Source: Macropodus opercularis
Taxonomy: Eukaryota; Chordata; Actinopteri; Anabantiformes; Osphronemidae
Direction: 5' to 3'
DNA length: 64,000 bases
Assembly (NCBI GenBank): GCA_030770545.1
Contig: CM061098.1
Coordinates: 3,796,501 to 3,860,500 of the forward strand
In this document: positions 36,509-48,625 of the stretch, piece by piece
Position numbering within the stretch: position 1 is the first letter of the stretch
Layout: every line of letters starts with the position of its first letter
Notes under the pieces: model-generated
Seen by the model: the letters and a program-made list of their open reading frames with translations, nothing else
Database searches by the model: none
Told to the model about the DNA's origin: nothing
Translations under genes and position numbers: made by a program

Positions 36509-39500
36509 GGTGGAGCTTTTCCTTTGGGTTGATAGACAGCAGACTTTTATGAAATCCCTCCGCAAATTCCTCCAGCCGCACTGAAAAAACTTCAGCATTT
36601 GACTGTGAGAATGACGCGCCAAACACATTTCTGTGTAACATGTTAAAGATAAACATTTGATTTAGAAAAGCAATGTTTTCATTTGACAGACCTGCCACAA
36701 ATAGAAGCTCTGCTGTGGCATCGCCAGGATGTATGCGTACAGAATATTCTTTCTCCCTCGTGGATCCACTGGAGTTTGGATGTAACTGACCACTGAACTG
36801 TCTGTGGAAATTTTTTTGATACAACAAAACTAAATGAAAGTAATAATGTAGCACTTTTTATTTTAATTTTAAATTACGCAGAAATTGTATTTATGTACCA
36901 GAATGGTTAGAGTGATACGCGAGACAGACGTCTTTTAATAATGGCTGTGTCATATATTCTGCCATCGTGCCGTTAGAGTCACTAAGGTCCAAAAGGAACG
37001 TCGACTCCGGTCCCAGTGGGCTGAGAGAGTTAGCTCAACAATGCTATTGTTCCTCAGAGGGATCCACGGTTGATTAAGTGCCCTGTTGAGAGAGTGGAGC
37101 AGTTGCCAGACAAATACTAAAATGTCCAGAGCAACACTGCTTGGTCAAGTGCCAGAGCTCATTATCCGCATGCACATCATTGCATTAGCAATTTCAAAAT
37201 GAACATTTACAGGTCTTTGCATGTGCAGAGGTACCAGCAGAACTGAGCTGTACGAGCCGTTGTTCAGAATCTGAGCCAGGTTGAATAGTCTGTGAATGAA
37301 GTGGCTACTGTTGTTTTCAGTGAAATAATGACGTGTGTTGTGTGATTTCCTACTAGAAGGTCGTTTAAAATGCACCTATTGCTCTTTCTACAAAAGCAGA
37401 GTTGTTGTTTTTTTCCCTGTTAATTAATTCGTTTGTCGTTTCGTGGGTTTGAAGCTCAATGATGGAAGTTGCGTGTGGTGAATTTGAGATGAACGACGTT
37501 GCACTGCAGTATGTAAATAAAACCGAAGTCTTACATATGATGACTACCTGTCATGAAAAAATGAACTGACTGGCAGTTTTCTCCAGCACTGAGGCCTCTT
37601 TTGGCTCGGCTCCTCTGATGACAGAGCACCTTACAGCCACGTTGACTCGCATCGCTTGCAATGTGAGGAACATAGTGATAGTCATTAATATTTTCCTGAG
37701 TTGACTTAATTATAGCCACATATATTTTTGCTTCTCAGCATTGCAGGGACTTTGGTAGACGCTCTTCTGCTGCTTTCCAAGAGTCTGTGCCAGTATAGCG
37801 AACTGCAAATCTGTAGCCCTAGTGCACCCTGGGAGTTGGGTGACAGTTTGTGTCAGCTGTGTCTTTTACCCCTTGTCGAGGAGCGGCTGCTGTCCCTCTT
37901 CCTCTCCGCTGAACAGAGCTTTGCTTTCATGCGCTGGTACTCGAAGGCTCTTCGCTAGGTGACATGCCCGTGTAATGCAGAAGAGCCTCACCGCTATTCA
38001 TCTCCACCTCCGCACCTTTTGGTATTGGCACCGTCCCCATTTCTCTAGTGATCCCTCAATCAACAGCTGAGTGCCTGCGCAATCTGCCTGCAGCCGCGAT
38101 AGTTGCATGCGCTTACGTGCCAAAATAGCAGCAACTAAGTGAGTGAGTGTTGAGTTAATCAGCGTGGCACCACGTTTAGTCGGAGACGGGGCCTTCGTTG
38201 CTTTGAAAATGTCACAAGTCAACAATCGGCCGACGGGTCTTGTCCTGAAGCCGTAAAGTGTGAGCGGGGCGAGTCAGAAATGCTGAACATGAGGCAGAAC
38301 GGCCCAAACCAAAGACCTCACACTAGCTGAACACGCTGCTCTGTGCTAAGCAGTGTGTTATGTCTCTGCTATTAGCTCGCACATCACTAACACTTCATCC
38401 ACATTTCATCAATTGAGCTGTCACTCAATTAAAAGAGGTCGACTGCTTTATTTAGCTGTATACTGTGTGCGGTGAATTACATGCCTCCTGCAGCATTTAA
38501 AGTATAAAAGTTTCTTTACTGCAGTATTAGCTGGAAGTGGAGTTGTGTGTTGACTCAAGACGCCAACTCCATATGACAACAAGAACACTGAAAGGGCTCA
38601 TTTATGACTGTAAACCCACAGATTATCTTAATTAGGCCCAATAATGGGCCCAGTGCTTTGAAGGGTAATCCTCACGTACCTCTCCATGCAACTACACGCA
38701 GCAGAAAAGCAAAGAAGATCACTGGAAACTCCCTGGAACACTGTGAACGTGTTTGTAGGTTTTAGTTTGTTGCTTTCCACAGACTGGACTGGATTCGTGT
38801 GTTTCCACACATTGTATTAACCAGGTCTGTTCGATTCACTCGCATCTATTCAGGACTTTTCAGCTCTGTGCTTATGTGATTTTCACTTGGGCCTCTCTTG
38901 CAAATGAGAAAGACAACAAGCTAATCTCCCGGGATTTAGCGGAAATAAAGTTGAAACACACTCTCTTAAAACCATCTGCTTCTTCATCATTGAAGTACTA
39001 ATAAAACAAAACTGTCTTTTTTCCGAATTACAATTTATGATGTTCTTCCAAAACATATAAGTAGCCGTGGAAGGTCGACTACATCCGCAGGGAGAACGGC
39101 ATGAAACATAATCAGTAAATTCAACATTTAACACAAACAAACCCGCGTTTTTAAGTGTTTCCACTCACAGTGAAACTTGTGCGAAAGAGATCCACGATTT
39201 ACTGCGCTTACTTTGCACTCGCAGCCTGGTGTAAAATGTTATTACGTGTTTTCCACAAGTACTTTAAGAACATTTTTCATTAAAACATAGAAGAGCTGGA
39301 CTTCACTGCTTTGTTCTGGCTTCAATCTTTTAATATGACTGACAACAATGAAATGACATCATTTTGTCATTCAGTCAATTCGTCATTAATTCTAATGACG
39401 CGACAATGCAAACTTATTTTATTTAGTTTAACTTATGTTTATGTAGGGCAGACTAGATCATATTTTATTTATTTCTCTATTCATTTAATTACTGTAAAAT

Positions 39501-40389
39501 AAACATTAGTTTAGTCCATTTGTCCATTTAAATTATGATAAATCTCATTTAGACACTTAACTGTTGAGATGAAAGGATACAAGGCAAAACAATTTATTTA
39601 AATGTGTTGTTGGACAAACATTAGTTTTTTTGTTTTGTTTCTTGTCCTCTAAAACATCATCTATTTAAATTCTTAGAGCTTAGATATTTCCGTTTTAAAC
39701 CATCCTGTGCTAAATGTCTAAAGTTCTCCAGCTTCCGTGGAGAGTTTTTATCAGCTTCTGATGAATTCCAATCTGGCAAAAATGCCAGAAGTAAACGCTT
39801 TCATTTCCATTGGCACAACAGTTGTATCACGACAAATACAGCCGCACTGGACAAACTGTGTGACGTAAGGCGGCGATCGTCACCGGTATCACACCACAAT
39901 GAAACCCTAATACTTCATGGCTCAGACGGAGAACACTCACACTCTGAAATGTTACACCATGAAGAGTTTTGGCAGTGACGCTGCTTTAGTTAAGCTAATA
40001 GGTTTTGGCTCCCAGTTTAAAGTCACTCGTTTTCATTTGGATCCGCAGAACTCAAGGACTCAAACTTGCCCTCTGACTGATCCGATTGGAGGACAATAAA
40101 TCCTCTTTCTGTTAATTAAGGAAATATTGCACGGAAGAGAGAATCTTGGCAAAAAGCATCAGCAAGAGAGGCTCATGGGAAATTATTGTTTTTAAGTTAA
40201 TAAGTTGTTTTACTCTAAGCAGAGTGAAGGGGGATTTTAGGGATTCAAATCAAAACAAACAAAGTCCAAATGAACTAAAGAGAAGAGAGGATTCCATCGC
40301 ACACATGGTAAAAACAAAACAAAGTTCACACACAGGCAGCTGAAATAATTTGACAACAGTGTTTATGCGCATGCAGTGACTCCTGTAAG

Positions 40390-40417
40390 CACACACACAC
40401 ACACACACACACACACA
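40390..40417. repeat. (CA)14 microsatellite
   Basis: Twenty-eight bases of uninterrupted CA repeat. Simple repeat only. Confidence 0.95.
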
Positions 40418-41193
40418 GATAAAAACATTACGACCGAGCCCACAATCTCTGCGGGCTAATCAAGATGAATAGCGTCTACTGTGGCGAATTGAACAGGCTG
40501 CATTTAATGCTTTTCTAATTTTGGTTTCTTATCTCCGCATAGAAAAACTGTGAACCAGGATAAAATTTAAAAGCTCGAAGCAGCCACATGATTAATATGG
40601 TTACAGTTGGCAGATAAGAGAAGGGCGGAGGACAGCATCCTGACAGGCTAATGCTCGCAACGCTGAAGGACAAATCTATCTATGTGAGCTGTTTTATTTT
40701 TGTATTATATATATTATAATAGTATTATTAGTTTAAAAATTGGGGTGGGGTGGCATAGAATCACCTTCATTCGTGTTGCACAATGTTCCATTTACACATT
40801 GTTCATACAATTTATTCCCTAACGGCTTGAAATTATTAAACACATGCAGTTTTCAATAATCATGATCAACAATTGTTTAAAACATGTGATTTGTTGGTTG
40901 TAACTACAATACAAACAACATTATAGATCCAAGATATTTATAATATGGTCTCATTTTAATTCCATCATTGTCAGTAATCTGTTATAAATATGATGTGTGG
41001 CCATAAAAGCATTATGGTTAACATTAACAGTGTCAGAACATGCTGATATCAATGTGTAGGTCTGTCCTTGCACATTCATCTCACAGTAAGTTGCTGTTGT
41101 GTAATTGCTCCTGTGTTGACTGGACTTTTCAGTTTCCTCGGATTCTTTGTCTGTGAAACTCGAAGAGTGACGCTTCATTTTGTGCAACACTGC

Positions 41194-41205
41194 TCCCTCT
41201 AGTGG
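41194..41205 (-). promoter_or_regulatory. CTCF-like site, reverse orientation
   Basis: On the minus strand this reads CCACTAGAGGGA, matching 11 of 12 positions of the CTCF core CCASYAGRKGGC (last base differs). It points back into the desert, convergent with the forward site at 15.4 kb. Confidence 0.3.
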
Positions 41206-42710
41206 AGACAACGCTCCACTGCTTTTGCCATCCACTTAGACCATGGTCTGCAGTGACCAGGTCGTTTCGTTGTTTATTGTTGCATTTGTGGAAAACAATC
41301 AAGTCATGATTGTAGATTTCAGTTCAGATGCATACAAAGAAAGCAGATGAGGTCAATCTCAGCATCTTCCAGCTCACATGCTCTTTGGCGGCCAAGGCTC
41401 CGATGCCTCTGCCACTGAGCTCTGCAGCCATTAAACCTTCCCTAATGAGCTGAGACATGACGCTGCGCCTGCTCACACAGAGGATGTCTGAAGTCATATT
41501 TGAGTGCCTTGCTGTGGACGTAGGGTGGCGGCTGTGGGTGTTCCAGGGACACTGACTTGTCAGGGCAGGAGAGCTCTGGGGTGGGTAAATCTGCCTCCAG
41601 TGCCCTGGGGATGAGGGATTACCCTGGACTGTTTGGCTGCCTCCTAACAGGTGAGGAGCCAGGTTAGACATGACAGACTTTGTTGGGGTGTCCAGGGCTT
41701 AGAGGATATTACTTTAAAAGCCACTCGGTGGGTGTTCCCCAGCCTTCCTTGGTTGCTTGTTTGTCAGTCATTAGAGACGACGCATTTTGTGTAGACAGTG
41801 GTTCTTAATCCAAGTGGTAGTGATTATAGGGGCGGTCAATAGAAGCTAATTGTGTGCACAGCAGAGGAAATAACAGAAACATAATCAGTCAGCTTTGAAT
41901 GATGAAGGCTTCTTGTTTTGTGCTTCGCTCAGATATCATGAATTAAACAACAGAGACGGACTGTGGATAAAGATGATGTATCAGCGGAAATGCACTGCGA
42001 CCAACGAGAGCGACAGCTAGCATCGGCCCACACATAAACCCTGTGCAGGCAGGGAGCTTTGTGTGTCTTAATAAAGTCGTAATCACTGTGAAGCATTGTT
42101 TATTTTCTGTCACACTGGCCCCGGGGCCACACAAACTTAAACCCTCTGGCACTGTGGCTTTCTTTCAAAGCCTCGCATATCCGCTAAATACCATCAGAGA
42201 TCTGAGACTTCTCCTCAACCGTCCCTTTCATGAGCGTTTGCAGTGACCCGGCCTCCGTCGCACCCGATCCACTCGCTTTCATCCTCTACCAGGCAAAATG
42301 CAGCTTGGCCCACATGGACCTGAAATGTGAATTACCTCCGTGGCTCCAGCGCCTTCGCTGATATTTGTTGCTTTACGCGGAATGTTTGTCGTTTAGGATT
42401 TGCAGCTTGTTTTGATGTTACATCTACTAGTCTGTTTAAGAGCAGCGACTCTAAGGGCTATATCTGGAAAATGTCAATGGAAATCTAGGGTTCTGTCAAA
42501 ATACAGAGCACATAAGCACTCAAATAATAGACAAAGTATAGTTTTGATTAACTAAGCTAAAATCAAGTAAACATGACAATCTGGTCTTTTTTGTTGTGCT
42601 AACTCTTTAAAAAGTTCTGCGTATTTGCAGTAGCAAACAAATGCTTTAAAAAGATTTGATAGTATTAGCTTGGAGTATTTGTGGATCATGGTTATTGTGG
42701 ATTTCACATC

Positions 42711-42722
42711 ACCACCTAGTGG
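42711..42722 (-). promoter_or_regulatory. CTCF-like site, reverse orientation
   Basis: The minus strand reads CCACTAGGTGGT, 11 of 12 positions of the CTCF core. Same orientation as the motifs at 41.2 and 48.5 kb. Confidence 0.3.
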
Positions 42723-43034
42723 AGCTTCTTGTTTTCACACCTACCGGAGACGCTGCCTCGCTCTAAATAAAAGTTAACCAACAGGGCCACAGCGCGTTCA
42801 GAACAAAAGGTATCAGGGCAGGTGTGTCGCCTCGTATGGACATCTCAATAGGAAGCACAACATCCCATCCCAATTATCAGCGACTGTCACCGATGTTCAC
42901 ATCACGGCCAGATTTCCCCCGTTTGCTCAGGGAACATCCCATTCAAGCAAATGTGTTTGCTCATACTCTCAAGACATGTGGGCTGAGGAGTGAAATATCA
43001 AACAGGACAACTGTTTAATGGGATGCAGGCACAA

Positions 43035-43055
43035 ACACACACACACACACACACA
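43035..43055. repeat. (AC)10 microsatellite
   Basis: Twenty-one bases of AC repeat flanked by ACAA units. Simple repeat only. Confidence 0.9.
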
Positions 43056-46000
43056 AACAATCATCCATGGATTCGAATACACACGCATGGTGCATTTCTC
43101 AAACACAAGCCTGCGACTCTCCACTCTCCATACCTCTCTCCCCTAAATGATAATTAGTCCTGCACCATGCGAGCTGAATGATCAATGGGAGCACTGGGGG
43201 TTTTACATTAATAATTTCTAAAGGCGAGAGAGTGACAAAGAGAGCAGAAGATGTGGGAGATGTGTCCTGTTGCGTTCTGGGACGGGGGAGGCTAGATTAC
43301 CCATGCGCCAGGGGAATCTAATGCAATTACGAGTGTTTGCTTACACCATGTGTCCCCTTCCGTCTGTGCAGCGGCATCGGGACTGCGCTCGTCGCCATCC
43401 TCCCATTCAGCTCCCATGTTTGTTTTCAGTATTTACGCCACCACAATCCTCCCCTCCTCCCGTCACCTCATCACGGACCCCCCGCCCCTTCCCCGTGTGC
43501 CCCAGCCTTCAATATCACTAATTAAAGTAAACCAATAATGTTGGGGGGGGAGAGATGTGTTTGAATACCAGATTGAACTCTACCGGCAACTCAGAAGTCA
43601 AAAGAGAAAGTGGGGGGGTGATGTGTGAGTGTGTTGGTTTGAGGGGTTGCTGGCAAAATATACATTATTTATAATGCAAAGAAGGCCACATAGGGAGAGG
43701 GCAGGTTTGTTTAAGAGCTTAGCGATGGCCTGCTTATTAGCTTTAGCTCTCGTTCCCAGTCATCCAGACTTCCACACCGTCCACAGAGAAGTAACCACAT
43801 TATTGATTTAAATCCTTTTTAATGTTTATAAGTTTCAGTTCTGATCTTATTACGGTTTAACATGGATGCATCTGTCGGTAGCAGAGAGCAGAAATTGGAA
43901 ATAGTAGGTACATAGAAACGTTGCCCTTTGCACTCTGACTTGCAGGGCAGCCCTGGTTTGACTTTCTTATTTTGACTGTACCCTGGGACACGGATGACAT
44001 TTAATTTTTGTATATTCAGCGCCAAGGATGATATTATGCTAATCTACCCATGCTCCTGTTTGCTCTTAGGGATTTGGGAAGTATAGGCAAACACGGAGCA
44101 AGCGGGAGCTCCAGCTAAGATGAAGGGTGACGAGGAGACTTTTAGCAAAGCGATGGAGTGGAGGCGTTGGCGGCGAACTGTTGGCTCTCTCAGCGTGAGG
44201 TTGTGAGAACATTGTCCACATTCAGACCCGGCGCCTTACGACTACATATTTGATGTCGCGTCTGTCGCTGAAGTTTAAACATGTGTGTTTTGCTGGCAGT
44301 GAAGTTGACCTGACAATGTGAAGCTTCTTAAAAACTTCCCGTTGGATTTCTGCAGCTCTGCTGTACAGGTTAGGAGCAGGAAGTAAACATCTGGATGCAA
44401 AGCGATACCAAATTCACCAGGATGAAATATATAATAATAAGGATAATAATATATTGAATTCTGCATTTCTGGACATGAGTTTGACAAACACCATAGTAAT
44501 TCTGTGTACTACAATTTATATAGAATTCATTGTCTCAGTAGATCTAAACGAGTCAGACGTGGAGCTGCTTCAACCATACACAACCTATGCGCAGGCTTCC
44601 ATATGGTCCAAGCCCTGGAAAAATTGATTTCCTGTGAAATGTGCATAACAATTACTTAAAGGTAATTTATTTTCAATACTTCAATACGACTTTATTTCAC
44701 GTTTATTGAGTTTAACGTTTAACTAACATAATGAGTATGTATAGTCTAGTCAGTAGGTTTTGTACAAATGAGTCTTACTTAGTTCTTTTTGCATTAACCC
44801 CTTAAAAAGGGAAAGGGGTAAAAAAAATAATTGTCACTGTATGATTCAGTACGTTTGCTCGCTGGTTTGGGCTCCAGCTGTGTAGTTAAAGTACACGTAA
44901 ATGTAAATTCAGCATTACTCACTTCTGTCCTGCTTGCCAATGTGTAATTGAAAAACTGTGGGATGCTGGAGAATGAGTAATGGGGCCCAGGCACCTATAA
45001 TGGATCATTTCAGGTTTCTTTTCTGTTCACCACAATTACCAGCCAAAGAAAAGTCTTTCAAGAGCGTTCAGTTAGGAGTGTGTTTTTTGGGACTGGCCCA
45101 ATCCTTTTGTGGCCTGGCTGTGAGCCAAGCATCGGTGATTTGGGAGCCTCATCTTTGGACAACAGTGAGTTGTCGAGGGGAGAAGTAGAAAAACAGAATG
45201 ATGAACTTCACCGTGGTGGCAGAACAAGGTCATTATGACTCACCGCACACTGATTTGGCCTCAGCCTTGAGACCCGTTTGAAGCAACGCTGGAAGATGAA
45301 TCAAGTACGACCGGGATGTAACAAATCAGCATCTGAGACAGAACCTTTTTACAGCCAAACACAACAAGTGCAAAAGACACGGTTGCCAATTTAAGGAACA
45401 TTTTAGATTATTGGTTGTTCTGAACTGTCTGGGTTTCACTCCAGGAGCAATTTAAACAAATAGGAGCAGCATAACAGATGAAGCCTGTAACTCAGGTGTC
45501 TCTACAGCTGCTAATAGTAATATTGGTAGTAGAAAATTAAGAGAAGACACGTGACAATTTACGTTTTTTCCGCTGAAATTAATACACATTCAAAATACTA
45601 GAAGAACAATCATTACAAAATGTATTTTAACAGGTTTAAATTTGCCCAAAACGCTGATTTGTTTGGTTTCATGGCAGAACAACAGGAAGTACCACAAAAA
45701 CACATCTGTTCAAACTGGATTTAGGCTCATGGATGTTATACCTTATCTAATTAATGACTTAATGTCAGTTTGATTTGTCGTGTTAGAATTTCATTTTGGT
45801 AATAAGAGAAGATTAAAAGAGTAATAATAGAAGAGATATTACACATAATAAATGTGCTCAGTCTTAGGAAGCGACACAGAATTAGACTGTACGCGATGCA
45901 CATGGTAAAGGTCTTCATGAAGAAATGACTGACTGTGATTCTCACTGCATACGGACTTTGGTAGATTGCTCCATACAGGAACATAACCTGCAATTTCACA

Positions 46001-48399
46001 CTAATTATATTCTTACTCTCACACAAGGAAAACCTTCACAAACATTCCCAGGAATTACCCGCACCCCGTGTGGCTGTGGAAAACAGGGGAGCAGTAAACC
46101 GAGCAGGTCTGGGAGGGAGCTAAACCTCCCAGTACTTTCCTCACGCTTGTGAACTTCTTCTTGGGGATTAGGGGGTAAACACACAGGGTCTGAGAGAAAT
46201 GTCTCCCCCTACCTCCAGCCCACAACCACATGATCACGTTGTTGACTCAACGTTGGCACGTTGAGAGATGCACGGTGGCGGAGGGAACTGAGCTGGGAGC
46301 AAGTCTGTCACAGCTGAAACTCAGAAGGTCAAGCAAGCGAAGGCAGGGATTGTACCTTTTAGTGCTTGTATGGATGTTTAGGCTGGTTCCTATTATGAAG
46401 GCATCTACACACAGGCACCGTTGATTTATAATTTGAAACCCCCTTATACACCAGCTCACTCTGACTCCTTCCCACACACACCAACCTTTAGTATGACCAA
46501 CAAGGGAGAGACCAAACAAAGGAGTGCCATGATAGCACCCTGGAGCTAATCTCTCAATTACTACTTTACTGCTGCTGTCAGACAAAACACAACAAAAGCT
46601 TAAAGCTGTCACGCACAGATTTCTTTGCATACATACAGTACGTGTGAGTGTGTCTCTTTGGTAATAGCCATGTGTGGTCGCTCTAATCCTGTTCTTTGTT
46701 TCCTGCGTCTGATGCAACTTAACTATGAAATACTGTTTGACTGGCAGATTACAAAACACAAAACACGTGGCTTGATGAGAGGCAAACGGTTAGTTCGGTT
46801 CTACATCACCTCTGACAACAATTCTATCAATCTGTTTGTGAGGACAAGGACTGTATATTAGAATAACATGTTGGCAATTTACACTATATTATAATGCAAT
46901 TAATTTGAATTGAATCAGTAGCTGTGTGCTTCTTTTGAAGTTTGGTATGAAATCTCATTCAGAGAAAAACAGCCAGAAGACGATAAGCATGACAGCATGT
47001 TGTACTAGAGATCAGCCTTTGTGCTTAACTACTTTTCCATATGTACTTGAGTGTAATGATGTACAAATTGTAGGTTATGTGAATGTACTGTATGTACAGT
47101 ACCGTCATCCTCATCGACAGTAGGCCCACAGGAATATAGCTTAATAAAAAAAGGGAAATCTCTTGATCCCCGTCTAAACATTGTGAAAGGTAAGGCGGCA
47201 CTTTCTGACATTTTTTCCAGACATGCTTTTATTTGTGTGATGGCATTTACCTCATCTGGCATTTCTGTTGTTTGTCAATTATCTTCCTGAAGTTTGAAAG
47301 AGTTGTTCCAGTGAAAGAGAGAGAGAGCGGAATTAAAAGTGTAAAGAAGACGAGCAAATGTTCACGCTGCTCGTCACTATTCGCCTCCCCTTGGTGCCTC
47401 GTTTCCTTCCCTAACGTCAGCACAGGAGCGGCGTAGATGGATGTGAAACAGATGGACGTGATGGACAGATTCTAAAACCTGCACAATGCTGTGGCTGTAA
47501 TTCAGAGAGCACGTCCTCCTTGTATCAGTTGCACAATGCTGTGACAATTCCAGAGGTTGTGGAGTTCAAACACAAAGGCGGAAAAGCGTAGGAGACTTAT
47601 GGTCGTCACTTTGGATAGTTTTCCCATAGATGAGACAGACGTTCAGACGCATGTCCCCAAGAAATCCATATAAATCTGTGAGCATGTCCAACATTTATAG
47701 ATCTGCCATACAGAGGCCGCCTAGAGACACAGTCACCTGTGACAACTTGTCTTGCTCTTCCTTTTGATCTTTCCCTAGTTTCTCCGAACGCTGCAATAAT
47801 CTGCACATTCTGTTCTGATTCTTCAAAACTTTCCCAACTCTTTACTTTTAGATTCTTTCGGGGGGGCTGTGCAGTGTAATCTGATTGATAGCCCACAGGC
47901 AGAGGAGACCGACATGAGAGGAAGAGCACCAATTTATTTTCCACTAAAAAAAAGCGGTAGAAAGGCTCCGGACCCTGCCAAGGGTATTCATCTGATCTGA
48001 ATGCAGCCTCAATAAAACACATTCCTTCTCCAGCTATTTCAGTTCCTCACCGAGAGGCATTCCCCAAACAGCCTTTTGTCTCCTGTCCTGACCGTGCACA
48101 ACTTTTAATTTAGCCCCTCTCGTTGACTCCCTGTTCGTTCAAAATATTATATTACCGAGGACAAACTTTGGAAAGCCGGACCACATAAAGCAGATACTTT
48201 CCCCTGGCAGATGACAGATGCAGGCGTTTGGTCCTCTGCTCCATCTTCTTTACCAGGTTGTATAATTCCAGCTATCACTACACACTGACAGGAGGCCCGG
48301 GCTGCGTTACCTTAGATGCTGAATAAATCAATGGTTTACAGTCGCGTTACACGTGTGCACAAAATATTCTGTTGTGATCACGTTATTGATGAAGACGTA

Positions 48400-48405
48400 T
48401 TTAAT
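48400..48405 (-). terminator. Candidate poly(A) signal of minus-strand ADH
   Basis: ATTAAA on the minus strand, about 220 nt past the ADH stop codon. A canonical AATAAA (minus) also exists farther on at 47933-47938, so either a short or a roughly 700-nt 3' UTR is possible. Confidence 0.35.
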
Positions 48406-48487
48406 CAAAATGACTTCTTTGCTGAAAACACTGTGTTTAAATAACTTGACAGACAGGAACACAGAAGCTGTGGCGTGGCTCAACACT

Positions 48488-48499
48488 GCCATCTAGTGG
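48488..48499 (-). promoter_or_regulatory. CTCF-like site, reverse orientation
   Basis: The minus strand reads CCACTAGATGGC, a full 12/12 match to the CTCF core. It lies about 130 bp beyond the ADH stop codon, exactly where the desert meets the gene cluster, and could be a domain boundary. It may fall inside the ADH 3' UTR. Confidence 0.4.
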
Positions 48500-48625
48500 C
48501 AAATGTGGTTATTAGCTACAAGGTTTTTGTTTTTAAAGTACAAATACATTGTATGATTGTCTGCAAAATCCTAGGTCAACGTTTATAAAGGTGGCCCCTT
48601 TGGCTGTGGCGTCGTCTTGACAGGT

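Larger units (their letters stand above)
35001..40000. other. Gene desert segment 8, no gene seen
   Basis: No coding exon recognised; the 175-codon minus-strand frame at 36327-36854 runs through an AC microsatellite and is a chance frame. The segment includes the AAT/ATT palindrome at 36005-36069 and the AC repeat at 36476-36506 (both listed). The 39300-39700 stretch is strongly AT-rich. Nothing else stands out. Confidence 0.6.
40001..48300. other. Gene desert segment 9, no gene seen
   Basis: No coding exon recognised up to the 3' end of the first alcohol dehydrogenase gene. Contents: AC repeats at 40390-40417 and 43035-43055; reverse-oriented CTCF-like motifs at 41194-41205 and 42711-42722; a patch with GATAATTAG and TACATTAATAATTTC around 43145-43225; and a conserved-looking patch at about 44960-45170. 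The 170-codon minus frame at 46247-46759 has no family resemblance. Confidence 0.6.

Noticed and set aside
36327..36854. 175-codon open frame, minus strand
   Set aside because: It passes through the AC microsatellite (a run of alternating Cys/Val) and has no known protein signature.
46247..46759. 170-codon open frame, minus strand
   Set aside because: No domain, no splice partners and Cys/Leu-rich random composition.
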